DNA of 64,000 nt from Tubiluchus corallicola (Eukaryota; Priapulida; Priapulimorpha; Priapulimorphida; Tubiluchidae). Location of the stretch: assembly GCA_030141605.1 (NCBI GenBank), contig JAQGDQ010000789.1:31481-95480 (forward strand), written 5' to 3'. Of the stretch, positions 13,283 to 26,600 are shown in pieces. The translations under genes and the position numbers were made by a program. Positions within the stretch are counted from its first letter, which is position 1. Each line of letters opens with the position of its first letter. The notes beneath the pieces are model-generated. The model saw nothing but the letters and a program-made list of their open reading frames with translations. It ran no database searches and was not told the origin of the DNA.

Positions 13283-16200
13283 TTAAATAGAGATCCAGTG
13301 CCGTAGCTGAAAAAAATATAATCATGTTAAATAACATAAAGTAACACATCAAATAGTTTTGTGCAAAGTTGGATTATTCAGTAAACTCAATAGACATTGA
13401 TTTTCTGCATTTATTCTGTTATTTAACAAAATCTATGCTGCGAAGGCTTATTGGAACAGAATATAAACAGAAACAGAATATAATGACTACAGCAATTGCT
13501 TTTGTTTTATTCAGTTGGTACTAATCCATTGAGATGTTGCAAAGTTGCCGCTAGATGGCACCACCTACCTGAAATCTCTTCACAACACGAGTTTGCTGCA
13601 TGGCTTCATGTTCGTGTTCGGGAGTAATGCAGATAGCAAATCGCTGGTCAGGTGATCCGTGGGTTAGGAGGAACTGTTAAAACAGATAAAAAATTCCGTC
13701 GAGAAAAGTGGAAATTAATATCATAATGATACCGACAGCTGCAACCAGGCAATTTGTACTACAATAGTATGTAAGGTTCCCACAAAAATCTCCAATTAAA
13801 CAATAATTATCCCGTCAGTTACTCGTCTTCCAGCCATCTTTGGTTAGCAGACGTTGTTGCATAAGCTTTTCGGCGTAACTTGAAATGCATTAAGCTATAA
13901 ACTTGTAACTTTCACAGCCAAAACCTAAAGTATTGTGAAATTTCAACTTTGTAAGACGCTTGTTTCTAACTTCATTTAATATTAGCTCATACATTCAATC
14001 ATATAAATATTATTTAATAGTAGTCTAACTTTCGGCACATTGTTTCTGTACCCAACCCAACACGCAGTACCCAACCGCCACACAATACGTAATAAGAATT
14101 ACACCTGCAAACAGCAATACAGATGACTGTATATAGTGCCATCTATTTTATACGGATTCCACAGCACAATTCGAAAATTTGACTAGTTTTTAATAATGTT
14201 ATGGTATGAAATTTCGAATTCGAAAACTCCGAAAGGAGTCTAATAAAACGTAGCAGTTTTTCAAACTCAGGCTCATTTAAAACAAATTATATCTCGTCTG
14301 TTACTCGTCTTCCCGGAAATTTTTACAAAAGATACACTGAAATATACTCAGAAGAAATGTGTCAAGGTCAGCGCACACAAGAGGTAAAAATTTACAAACA
14401 AAAAACAAGAAACACTAAAAAAGTTGTTTTTGATAGTTCTGCAAACGTTTCGTGTTTTCCTCTGCTGGACATGCATACACAGCCACCCGCAATGCGAAGC
14501 AAAAACGCTCGCGAAAAAAAAACTATATCAGATCAAGTGATTCGTTTTTGGGAAACAGCCTAAGGTGGCATTTACCTGACATCCGGAATGCGTATGCGGA
14601 TGCGGAATAGATAAAATCGGTTTATATTGTTTTCAATGCACTCGTTTATTCAGACCTGATTATGCGTTATTTTTTCTGCAGGTATTTCCTGTTAATTTGT
14701 TACATGCAGCTGTTCCACAAGTGGATAACGAATAACGCATTCCGGATGTCTGGTAAACGCCCACACTTGACACTTGTTTTTTTTCTCTAGCGCTCATCAG
14801 ATGTTTTTATGTTGTGTTTCATGTTTTTCCTAACCGTGTGCGTTGACCGAGATTATTACCCCGCAATATTAACATAATCCATTGTAGCATTCTGTATGTT
14901 TTGTTTGTCATACCTTGAATGCAGCGTAAATTGGTATTATGATCACGGCAGAGAGGCAGACGAGCCATGCCACTGCATTCGCCCAAACTGGATAATAGTA
15001 GTGCTCGTAAGTCAGAGGAAAGTAACGGATAAAGCTCAGAATTGCCAAGAACTGAAATAAATCAATAATTGAAGGAGTCATATCAGAGTTAGTTATGCAT
15101 CGACTGATCAAAATGTAATATTCCGGATAAAGATAATAAACTATCCTACGTGTGGAATTAGAAAATGACTCACAATTATAAATCTTCTAAACCAAACTTA
15201 GCCGACGAAAGAAACTGGAGGCAAGGTCTTAAACTGATTTATCTCAATCGAGCTCAATCCCAACCTTTTCATATATCATTTCTTACTGTAAAGTTTGGTT
15301 TCCTGACAAACCTTTTTGATCTATTCACTCATTCGTTGGCTTATAATCTTGACATCAAAATGATAAAAAATTACTTTTACAATTTCAACAGTCCGTTTTG
15401 CACCAATTTGAAGATATGCAACATTTTTACAGCAGCACTTTGAAGGAGCGAAAGCTTGATCTCCAGGGAAGTAATTTATGCATCATTTTACCCCAAAATC
15501 TGATAATTAAGAAAAGGCACCATACCTGGATTTATCCTGTGCGTAGCTTATGTACACAAACTATTATTTACAGACATACAAACATGAAAAATTGGATCAG
15601 GTACTATAATTTGCAGTGTGCAATTGCAAGCTATAAATGACTACTAATAATTACTGTACTAAAAGTTGTACAATTTTATTTAAAATGGTAGCCTTCAAAG
15701 AGGCCAGAAGCTTCTCTAACCTAAAATTTTGAGCAATGCATTTAAAGGATGGCAGGATGATTTTTCATATACTACCCCATCTACAAGTACAGTAAAAAGT
15801 ATACATTTTAACACCAATAATACTACAAAAGCGTTTCTAATAATTAAATAATAGATTAAAATGGCGAGCCCAACTAGTGATGACATCACAAACTAACATA
15901 ATTTTAACTATCAAAAACATTCCTGAGCATGTTGCGCGTGTTGCAAAAGCGAAAATTTAAGTACAGTGCTACTGTAACAGATTCAGTGTGTTGTACTAAA
16001 ACTCGGCAAGATTTAAGATAAAAATTAAATTTTCAATTTTACCGCTATACTCACGTATGAGCTGTCGAACGTGTGCAGTTCGTCACAAACGAACACATCA
16101 GAACTGAGAGGTACTAACCACTACTGCCCGTCTAACTATGGAATGGCGAAATGCATGTAACAGAGAAGAACTATTGGCGCGAACGCGAAATTGGGTTTGT

Positions 16201-17321
16201 AAGGTAATAAATCTTTCACGTAAGGCATTCTTTAGAAAACAGTGTTTCCTTTCAATATTTTAAAGAATAGATTGTTTTGACCTACAGTTTAACATTGGGT
16301 CCAGCTTTGCTTTAATAAATAATTACTGTCTGCCACTAATGCCATCAGTAACACCAGTCAGTTTCTTGTAACATTGTTTTAATCAATTCTTTTTTCTTAA
16401 GTGCGTTCAAGTTGCAATTAGGCCACATTTCAAAGTTCTCCTTGCACGTTCGATAAGCGTTATTAGGCCTACTCTCTTCATAAGCACTTATAGGCATACT
16501 CTACATTTTATAAATAAATACTATTTGCATAGTGGATAAACACAGACAAACACAGCCTAACTCTATTCGTTTTTCCACTTACAAAAATAATGATAGGAGT
16601 CAACAACTTCCAGCATATCCTCCAGTATATCCCGGGTCTGAAGTTCATCATTGATTGAACGTCACAGCATAACTGTTCAATTCCTGCACAGAATATTACG
16701 CCTTATTAAACTTGAAACAGGAATCATTCTCTCACATTGACCCCTCAGTATTGTTCGTTTGTGAAAACTATTTTGTGTCTGGTCATAATTAACTCGACAC
16801 AAAAAAGTTGGCTTCTAATTTATGAAATTTTCAATTTATGTTTAATATGAATCAATTATCGGTCCTAAATTTCTATTAAATGAAGCTCCAAAGCTATTTA
16901 TAAACTTCTAAATCACAGTATACATTGTACGGAGACTACATAGGCCACATACACCCTCAGTTAGTCCGGCAACTCTCATAGCATTTAAATGTTTAAAGTT
17001 ACTTTTTGATTTCATTATAATTATTATAAGGAGGGTGCAATTTATGAAAGTTTACATTTTTATCTTTATTGGCTTTTACATGCACATAGTTTTTGCTTCC
17101 TTTTGATAATAATAAAAGTGAGACGTTTTTATGCTGCCAAAACTGCATAATAGGTGAAGGCGAGTTGTCTTTTGTTTTCGAACAATCACAATCCACGAGT
17201 GTATACTAAATTACTGATCCTTATATTTTGTTATATATGCATGTGTAAATTATATGTGTTTTTGTATTATGTATTCCATAAACTTGTAATTCGTAAAAAA
17301 ATCTTAATTACTAACTTACTA

Positions 17322-17409
<88 letters not shown>

Positions 17410-20400
17410 TCTTACTTACTTTCTAACTTACTAACTTACTTACTTACTCACTCACTCACTCACTCACTCGCTCACTTACTTGCTTATTTACTTACTCTCT
17501 CACTTACTTTTTACTTACTGGCTTACTTTTACTTATTTACTTACTTACTTGGTCATCTGTGTTATTCTCGGCTTGGGTCATCTAGACCGCTCTTTTATCG
17601 CTATATTTTCAGCTGTTGGACAACGAAGAAACAAAAATAAATGAAATTCACATACTTCATCATGTCCTTCTACTTCTAACAGAATTGCAAGAATCTTACG
17701 TTTTGGTTACAGTCGTTGACTTAAGCCTCACTATAGTTGCAATTAACTTGTGTACAGTTTATTTCTTTTTAGTACAAACCGGTCAAATTCACTATAAAAA
17801 TAAATCTCTCAAAAAGCGCACAACTGAACGCATTTCTTAAATTTTTAATTTGTAATTTTGGACTGAACACTATATACTGCTTTGCACCAAGTATAAAATC
17901 ACACTAGGCACGGATAATAGCTGAATGATTACCATGCGACCTCGGCTGTGAAATTAAGGAATGGCAGATCTGTTGATGAGTGACCACAGAGAAAGTTATT
18001 TTGGTAGTTTTATCTACCATCATACCCTTGGTTATTATATCAGTTAAGAAAGATCGTATACACATATTTTATGTACAACCTTTACAAATTCAATATCTAA
18101 CCTGATGATATTTGAGGATTATGTTTAATAATGAGACAGGTTCTGATCCCGCCATAATAAATAATCATATAATGTTAAAAAGGCAACTTTATTACAAATG
18201 CTAGGTGTCGACCTGCTAACAGTCAAGTTACTAGTTATAAAAGTCTTTTACCAGGACATAAATACAGAACACAGAATCTTTATGACGGTGCGAATTAGTT
18301 AAAATGTGAAAAGGGAAAGGATGACGAACTATATATTGGTTTCCGGCTAAATTCATGCTCCCGAGTTTTCTCTGGGAGTCATAAAACAAGATATCATCAT
18401 CAATAAAACAGCAGTGTCAATGAAACATCTGCTGTATTTTGATGGAAGCATTGAAGCTTTGGAACCCTGAAACATAGAAAGCTTGGTGCAGAATATTTTT
18501 TGACGCCTTTCTAGTCTCTAGCGAGTACTAGGTACTAGTTTTTCAACACATCATATAAAATTACAATAAATAAACGCAAAATTCCCAGGATTGTTAATGG
18601 GAAAGAGCGCCTGCAGTTGACTTACCGTAAAGCCAAGATGTCGCCACTAACTCGAAGAATACAGCAATAAACAAGGAGGCTCCGGCGGCATAAGAGTCCA
18701 TTAATGTTATTACAAAAACGCCACCCTATAAAATACTGCGCTATATAATTTGGAATAATGAAGGCTGTTTTATATCGCACATTAAATGTGCTGTTTCGAT
18801 TAAGTGCCTTCTCCTGTATCAGTATCTTGTTCATTATACTCTTATATGTAAACAAGCACAGGTCGAGTTCAGGACAGGAAAATCGCAAAATTCGGTCCCA
18901 AATTTTGCAGAACTTGTTTATTTGCGATAAATGGTCAGAAATAAACAGTAATTTTTTTCTGATCTTACAGAACGTAGACAATGCGTAGGCCTACGTCCAG
19001 CCTCCCATAATGTCAAAAATTAATTTTTAAGAACGCATCTTCCGTTATTCGACTCCGAAGATAATCGCTTCTTAAAATTGCCAGCTTAAATAAAATCTTT
19101 CAGCAAATGTCAAAAGTCTTCAAACAATTCCTTTTTCTACAAAATTTAAAAAAATGTCACTCAAAAAGTTTTGTCCACCAGAGATAATGCAGAAGACAAC
19201 GAATAACAGTTCAAGAAAACAAAATAAGATAGTGCACTTCTGAGACTTGCCATGGTCATAAGCATAAAGACGACAAAGTGTCTCTCAAAAATGTTTATTT
19301 TTCACAGGAGCTTTTGTCCTTCACGGATTTTTTCAGCTGAAATCTACTTGTATGGCCTAGATCTTGAAATATTTTGAAAGACATCTAAGATCTTGAAAGG
19401 GATCTAAGATCTTGAACGAGATCCAGGATCTTGAAAGAGATCTAAAATCCTGAAAGATCTTGAAAGACTTGCATGACTAGTCTTTTAATATCTAGACTAT
19501 ACAAGCAGATTTATGCTGACGAAGTCCGCGAAGGACGAATTAAAGCTCATGTGAAAACAAAAATTTTCGAATCTAAACGGGCACTTCTTTGCGATTCAGA
19601 GAAATAGATTAAACAGCTGGACAATTATAGGCATAATGTACATATGTATGTAGTGTCATACATAAGTGTCAATTTAGAGTGCGCCATAATTCATATATAT
19701 TTAGATTTTTCTATACTTACGTAGGTAGTACACGACAATCCTACAAGAAAAGTCACATAAATCATAATAAAGCTGAACACTTGTCGACTGTATTTCCATC
19801 GTTTTAGTAGCCAGTAAAGTTCATCCTGCAGACCTGTCAAAAGAGCCTCCATGCCACCAATCTATTTAAAAGAGAAAGTTTTGTCAATTGTAGAGCCGGG
19901 AGTCAAGGAATGTGCTTTACGACCGAAGTTTAGCAATACTGAGTCTGGTGAGTAAGTGGATGGCGGAAAACCAGAAAAATTGCTCTGCATATAACTCCTT
20001 GTTATTACCTCGTAGAAAGAAGATGTACGGACATTCTTGTGACTCGGAAATTACTATCGATAAAAAGCTAGGTTTGGCTCTTCACATATAAAAATCCACA
20101 TTAACTAGGTCCCATATTACTAAGAAAATTTCATGCAAAAAAACTGTCAACCGATTTAATTCTGGGATTTTTCGTTAAAAAGCCAGAATATGTCATGATT
20201 ATAGGAAAAACATTTCGTCATCCTCTGCCAATTGACATGAAGCTATTGTAGCCCTTATTTTAAGTGGCCATGTTAGGGTGAAAGCTATAAAAATCGTTGC
20301 AGTAGAACGAGAACCGCTCCCATTATTATGACTAACCTTCTAAGGCAAGCTGGCAAACGTAAGTTAACTATGATCAGATGTGAACACTTCCTCCTTCAAC

Positions 20401-20565
20401 AAGAGAGATAGCCGGAGGTAGTATGGAAAATCACTGAGAAGCTTTTTACTATCGATCGGCCATCCGTGGTCTATAAGTCAGAGCCAGCGTTTTTGTAATT
20501 TGGACAGCAAGGATCCAATAGTACTAATAGCAGAACACAATGTCTAGATGGAAGCAGCGTTAAGC

Positions 20566-20638
<73 letters not shown>

Positions 20639-23600
20639 CTAGTACTAGTACTAGTACTAGTACTAGTAGTACTAGTACTAGTACTAGTAGTACTAGTACT
20701 AGTAGTACTAGTAGTACTAGTACTACTACTACTACTACATAAGAGCTGACAACTTAAAAAGACAAGCAAAAGAGCAATAATAAACAAAAAGGAAAGCGCT
20801 CAAGTTAACTCTGAAAAGCTATATTATTACCTTATTAAAAGCTATACTGCTTCAGCCAATCTCCGACAAACATGAAGCCATGTACCATCATCTGGAAATT
20901 GAAGCAAATGTCACAAGTAACAAATCACAATTTTAAAAGACTAGATGGTAGCAGCAAACATGTGCATGAAGGACGAGAATCATATAGACGCTTGTTACTA
21001 CCATATAGTCTTTTAGTTCTGTGTCTGATGCTAGTTTGTCACTTGATGTATTTGATCAAATTTTCAAATGCCGGTATACAGCTTCATATTTGTTTGAATG
21101 TGGCTAAAGCAGTATAGCCAAAACTTTGCACAGTTTTCAATAAAGATTTGAAAACTTCACCTAGTTTTGGCACTTTGTCTTTTGGTTTATTGCCAAGTTA
21201 AGATTCCCAAAAAGGTACTCCAAGATAACTTTAGTATGTGTAAGAACAGTTACTAAGTTTTGTTTGCTATAAAATGTTTATTGAACGAAAATTATAAACT
21301 TCGCTATCATTTAAAAACCGAATAAATTTAATTTTAAAGCACCAAACTTACTGAACTCCCTAGTCCAAGCGTGAGCAACATTACAAAGAAAATAAGGGCC
21401 CAAAATGTTGATCCTGGCAAAGTAGCAAGTGCATCTGGCAGTACCGTAAATCCAAGTCCAGAACCTTAACAAAAACGGATCCTGGTTTTGAGTTTGAAAA
21501 AACAATGACTAAGTTAACTGTACTAACATTGTTTAAATAATCCTACTTAAAGCTTGTGAAACATACCAGCACTGACTACATTGGAGATGCGAACATTTTT
21601 TGTCCAGGCCAAGTATCCCATGTATGAAAAAACTACAAATCCACACAAAAAGCTCGTCAAACTGTTGACAATTGACGTGATAAGCATGTCTCTGAAATCA
21701 GCAAGAAAATAAACATGTAAACAATGCAATGTATTGCAGTAAGCACTAAAATCGGGATTTTCACTATCAATAGTTTGTAATTGCTCTCAAAAGGCAATTT
21801 GTCTACGGAACGGTTACTAACTGGCAAAGGAGATGAAAGAGATGCTTGGTACAGAAATGCACACATCAGGGTATTAAGTCCACACTAGGATCAAAACCGT
21901 TTCGGTGGTCACTCAAAAAACTGTAAAAAAACTAGTCAATATATTCTTTAGTATCGCCCTTGTTATTATAGTCTGTCATTAGTTAACGTTACTGCCAGAC
22001 CGAGTGTCATCATTATTGTTAGCATCGTAGACGCCACAGGCGTTTTGGTATCTTCGAATCGGCAAAGTCTCAGACAGGTCTTACGTGGTTAAAAACTTAC
22101 ATTGATCAAAATAGAATAAAAAAGCTATTCAACGAATAGTTTTCGTCATACGTTATGCCAGTGTTAATTGACCTGCTACTGTTAAACGACCTACATTCGC
22201 GTGTAAACTTATTATAACTGGGATTGGTGTCCACATCAGCAACAACATGTAATGAAATGTCATAACACCGACAAGCTTTGACAACGATAAAATTAAGCCT
22301 ATAGCAAGGCAAAACGCATAGTGTTGATCCCCTTAGGCATTGTGGATAACGGCAAATGGCCATGTATCAAACCACAGAATTATAATTTCTTCATTTTAAT
22401 GAAAAATTTCTTGAACTTACCTGTAGACATTGTTGTGAAATCTATTGAAGGACGCGTAGGCCGTGTATACACCAAATCCTGGTCCTATGGAGTAGAATAC
22501 TTGTGTTGCTGCATCAAACCATGTCTATAACAATAATTATTGTATTGTCGCACGTTAATTAGTTACAGGAGTTCTATTTCTATAGGCATTTATTTCCATT
22601 ATTCACCCTTTTAATACCCTTTACCGTGGGTATATAATAGTGTTAACAGTAAGTATCTTTCTTCTATTACATAGCCCTGAGTAACTTCACAGAAGAAAAA
22701 GCTGTTAATGACGAAATTGGGAAAAATTCACAAATATCAGTCTTTGAAAAGAGCGCAGCTTCAGATGGAGTAGAAGGAAAAGAAGAAAAAAGAACACAAT
22801 AGCACAAATTCTCTAATAGGTGGTTTTCGGTTTCTAACAGATAAACTGAGGGTTTGTAATGCAAAACTTAAGCACACATTTTGCTAATTAAGCACACAGG
22901 TAAAATCTGTAGGTGGCATTAAGCAGTAAGCAAAATCAAAACAATACGATAGTGAGTAAATGTGAAGACCGTTAAAAATATACGAATAAAGTAATATGGT
23001 GGTCAAACATTATCCAGGTACACCCATTATTTAAATTATCGTAATTACATAGAAGTTTTCCAGTTAAAAGTGATTCATTAAGAGAATAATAATTCTTTTG
23101 TACTACATTAACATTAATAAATTAACATTAACATTAACAGATTTGCGAAAAGGTTGCTTAACTACAGCTGGCTCGACAATGTGTCACTTAATGGTAGTGT
23201 TTGTTTGAGGTGTCAAAATTATTTTAAAATTACTAAAATCAAAAGTATGATACACCTTTCTTACACAAGGTTTATGCTTTTTCGATGATATATACATGCT
23301 GTAAATGATAAATTCCCAAAAGTTCGTGTTTAGTTATTTTTTGCACATTTTCTTTTTAATTTGAAGACATACAGCAATGCATTGTATTAGTACTGCGTCT
23401 TTTCAACTTCTTTGTTATTCTGCAATCAATATTCTAGACAGAACTACTGTTCCGCTTTTGCTTACCTCAAGCCGTAAGAGCTGCGTTGCATTTGGTGTGA
23501 GATAGTACAGGATACCATCTTTTGCTCCAGGCAATATAGCGCCTCGAATAAGCAGTATAATCAGCATAACGTACGGCGTCACTGCTGTTAGATACATAAC

Positions 23601-26600
23601 CTAACAAAATAAGATTTTGCGATTTTTTATTCAAATATCCTGTAGTTATAAAGGGAAAAGAAAGAAAAAATTACGACGTTCTAAACTGCTACTGCAGTTT
23701 GTTATTAGATGAAAGACAACCACAAGTAATTACTAACACAAATTTTTAGGCGTGTGTTTTACATATGGCACAGAAAAAACATAGCAAAGCAAGAAACACG
23801 AAGAAAATGCATGGAAACACTAAATCCCTGGCCTCAGTTAGACAACACAACAAAAACTGATAGAAATAATTTATTATTAAGGTTCTGTGGTTAATTTTAA
23901 ACCTTGTAAATGCAAACACTACAATGTTCGGAGATGTGTCAGAAAGAAAAAGAGACAGAAAGACAAAAAATATTAAAAGACAAAACAGAAAAATAAAGAA
24001 AGAAACAACAGTTATTGTTAAGAAAAAGAAATGTCTAGAAAAGCAACAACGAAGAAATGTTGTTGTACATAAGTAACCATCTTGTTATGACGTAGTTGAC
24101 AAGGCCTACCTTCCCAGATGTCTTAACACTTTTCAGCAATGCCAGAAATAGAAAGGTAAACACTAGCAAAGCACACAATGTCACGTCCCATTTCAAACCT
24201 CCCAAATCGTTTATTCCAGAGCTTTTGGGTATACCCAACACTTTGTGGCTGTAGCAAAAAAAGAATGGTTGAAGTTTGTGACGCCGGGTTTTACTTGTTG
24301 GTTTTCTGTTCTTTATTTAAACCAGATTTTCTTCAACAATTCCCAAACTACTACTCCTAGCCGAGCGGTGAGGTAGTACACAGATGTTAGTAGTTTAGAA
24401 ACTGAATAAGTTTCTCATAGGTACCTCTACGGGGCGTACCTTGAGATAAAAGATGTGGGTTCGAATCACGAGCGGGATCTTAAGTGTCGGCCTTAAGTTG
24501 CTGTTATTGTGTTTAGCTAACAAAGTGTGAACTATTCATAATATTTTCACTATTCAAATACTTTTTAAACGTTCACAAAGAAACGCACTCCAAGATACAT
24601 ATTTTGTGTATAAAGAACAATCAAAATTTAATGAACAAATTTGTGATGATATGATCAAAAAGATAATTTTCAAAAGCAATCAGATAAATACGAGGCAAAA
24701 CCCAACTAAAGATAAACAAATTAGATTCTAATACACTAGGTACTCACTAATTACCCTTTCCCTGGGAGGTGCACCGAAAAACCTGTCCACGCTGAGATGG
24801 TTCACTGTTCATTAATATCTTGGCATGCCACATAATCATTGGTGACGTCACTGGAAACGAAGTCTGCACTGTCCCGTCTATGAGGTAGGTGAGGTGACAT
24901 CGAGAATGGTTTAACTTCCTCAGAGGCTGGCGTCAGGTAAATTTATGCGGTGATATTCAGTCCAACCTTCCACATGAACAGTAGTAACTCCATAACGGCT
25001 TTTAAGCAAATTGTCCCAAGTATCCATTTTGCTGTAAATTTCGATAGTGCACAAAATGTATCACAACGTATCTAGACTGCTCGAAAACGTTACTGTCCTT
25101 TAACTGTAATCACAGCTATATAAAATGCTAAATGCCAAACTGCAACACATTACATAGTCCGCAGGTAACACGTACAGAGCAAACGTCTTTACTTCATAGC
25201 TATAGAGGTGCCGACTGAAACCGTCGAAATAAACTAGGACGACAACCTGGTTTCCAACTTATGCATTTGTTGAAGGACAGGTGTGTGGCTTTCCCATCCC
25301 GCAGTACTTACAGTACCTATTCGTAATACTAGCTACACATTCATGTATAGTAAACTGTTCATAACAAAGTTTTAGTAATCATATGAACCCGTGAAAGCAA
25401 TACTAAATTAGAAAGTCTGAAAAGTCCACTGAGACTCGAGACCAAGACCTACTGCTAGCCGTTGTACTAAAAGGTACCCTGATGTCTTAGACTCGGAAAT
25501 TTACATTATAATTTACACTAGAGATCTGTGAGCGACACATTTCATACTGCATCAAGACATAATGCAAATTCAATCGCTATGTTGGTAACAACAATAAAGT
25601 CAACACCCTGTCCTTGTAACTTTATATGCATCCACAAAATTTATCCAGACAGTTTAGTTTCGAATAGAAATTGTGATGCTGATAATGATGATGATGATGA
25701 TGACAGGTCATGCAAATTACCGCGGTGCGACCTTTTGCCGTGAGGATAAGCAATGACTTTGACATGAAGTGAACTAAAAGGAACTGGAGTGAATTGAAGT
25801 ATCATTAACTAATTAGATTACGACCGTGATTGCCAGAGTGTTTAAACTATTGTGGTTTATTTTTAACAGTCATTACCCATTGCGGGTAATGAGTTGCAGA
25901 AAGAAAGGAGACGCCGCAAATGGTTTATAAAGACTCTGGTAATCACGGGCATAATCTAACTGATTAAAGATATCGTTAGTTGCCAGCTAATGTGAGAAAA
26001 ATGAACTGATTTGTGTTTACAAGGATTAATTCTAGCAGAAAAATTTAAGAGCGCTTAAATTACTCAAGACTAGGGGGACAGGCGATAGGGAATAGATGAT
26101 ACATGTGTCGAAGGCTAGCGATGGTACCTTTCAATATAATCGTGACTTTGTCAGGGCTGACCCTACCACTAGATTAACTAGCCAGTCGCCTAGGGCGCCA
26201 AATTCTGAAGTAATTATTTAGTATTTAAGTTTAGTATAAGTAACAGCATAGTGTTCGTGAAATTCCTTAAGTAGCCAGCGCTAATTAAATGAAATGAACT
26301 ATTTGTGTATTTTCCTGTCAAAATGCATAATTCATCGATTCTAGCAAATGTCTTTCCGCGGCAAAACACGTTTTATTTTTGCTTTATCTGGTTTCCTTAG
26401 ATTATGTCATTTCTTACAAACGTTACAGACGCGTTATCCTTATTTATCCAGTTTCTACATAGTAGCACAAGCTGCAGATAGGTAATTAACTATAGCTAAT
26501 TAGTACACTATAATACATGCATACATACATATAATACGGTGTCAAATCGGTGTTGGCCGCGCCTCACCGATTTGAAGAATAGAGGAAAACCGGCTAGAAA

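Noticed and set aside
20548-20787. Polyserine and polythreonine frames
   Set aside because: Translation of the AGT microsatellite.
24358-24480. Functional tRNA gene
   Set aside because: A and B boxes are present but I could not fold a matched acceptor stem, so it is listed as tRNA-like/SINE.
26540-26575. Hairpin TCAAATCGGTG / CACCGATTTGA that resembles a bacterial terminator
   Set aside because: The locus is a eukaryotic intron; the hairpin may be the remnant of a small inverted-repeat element, but nothing else supports a function.
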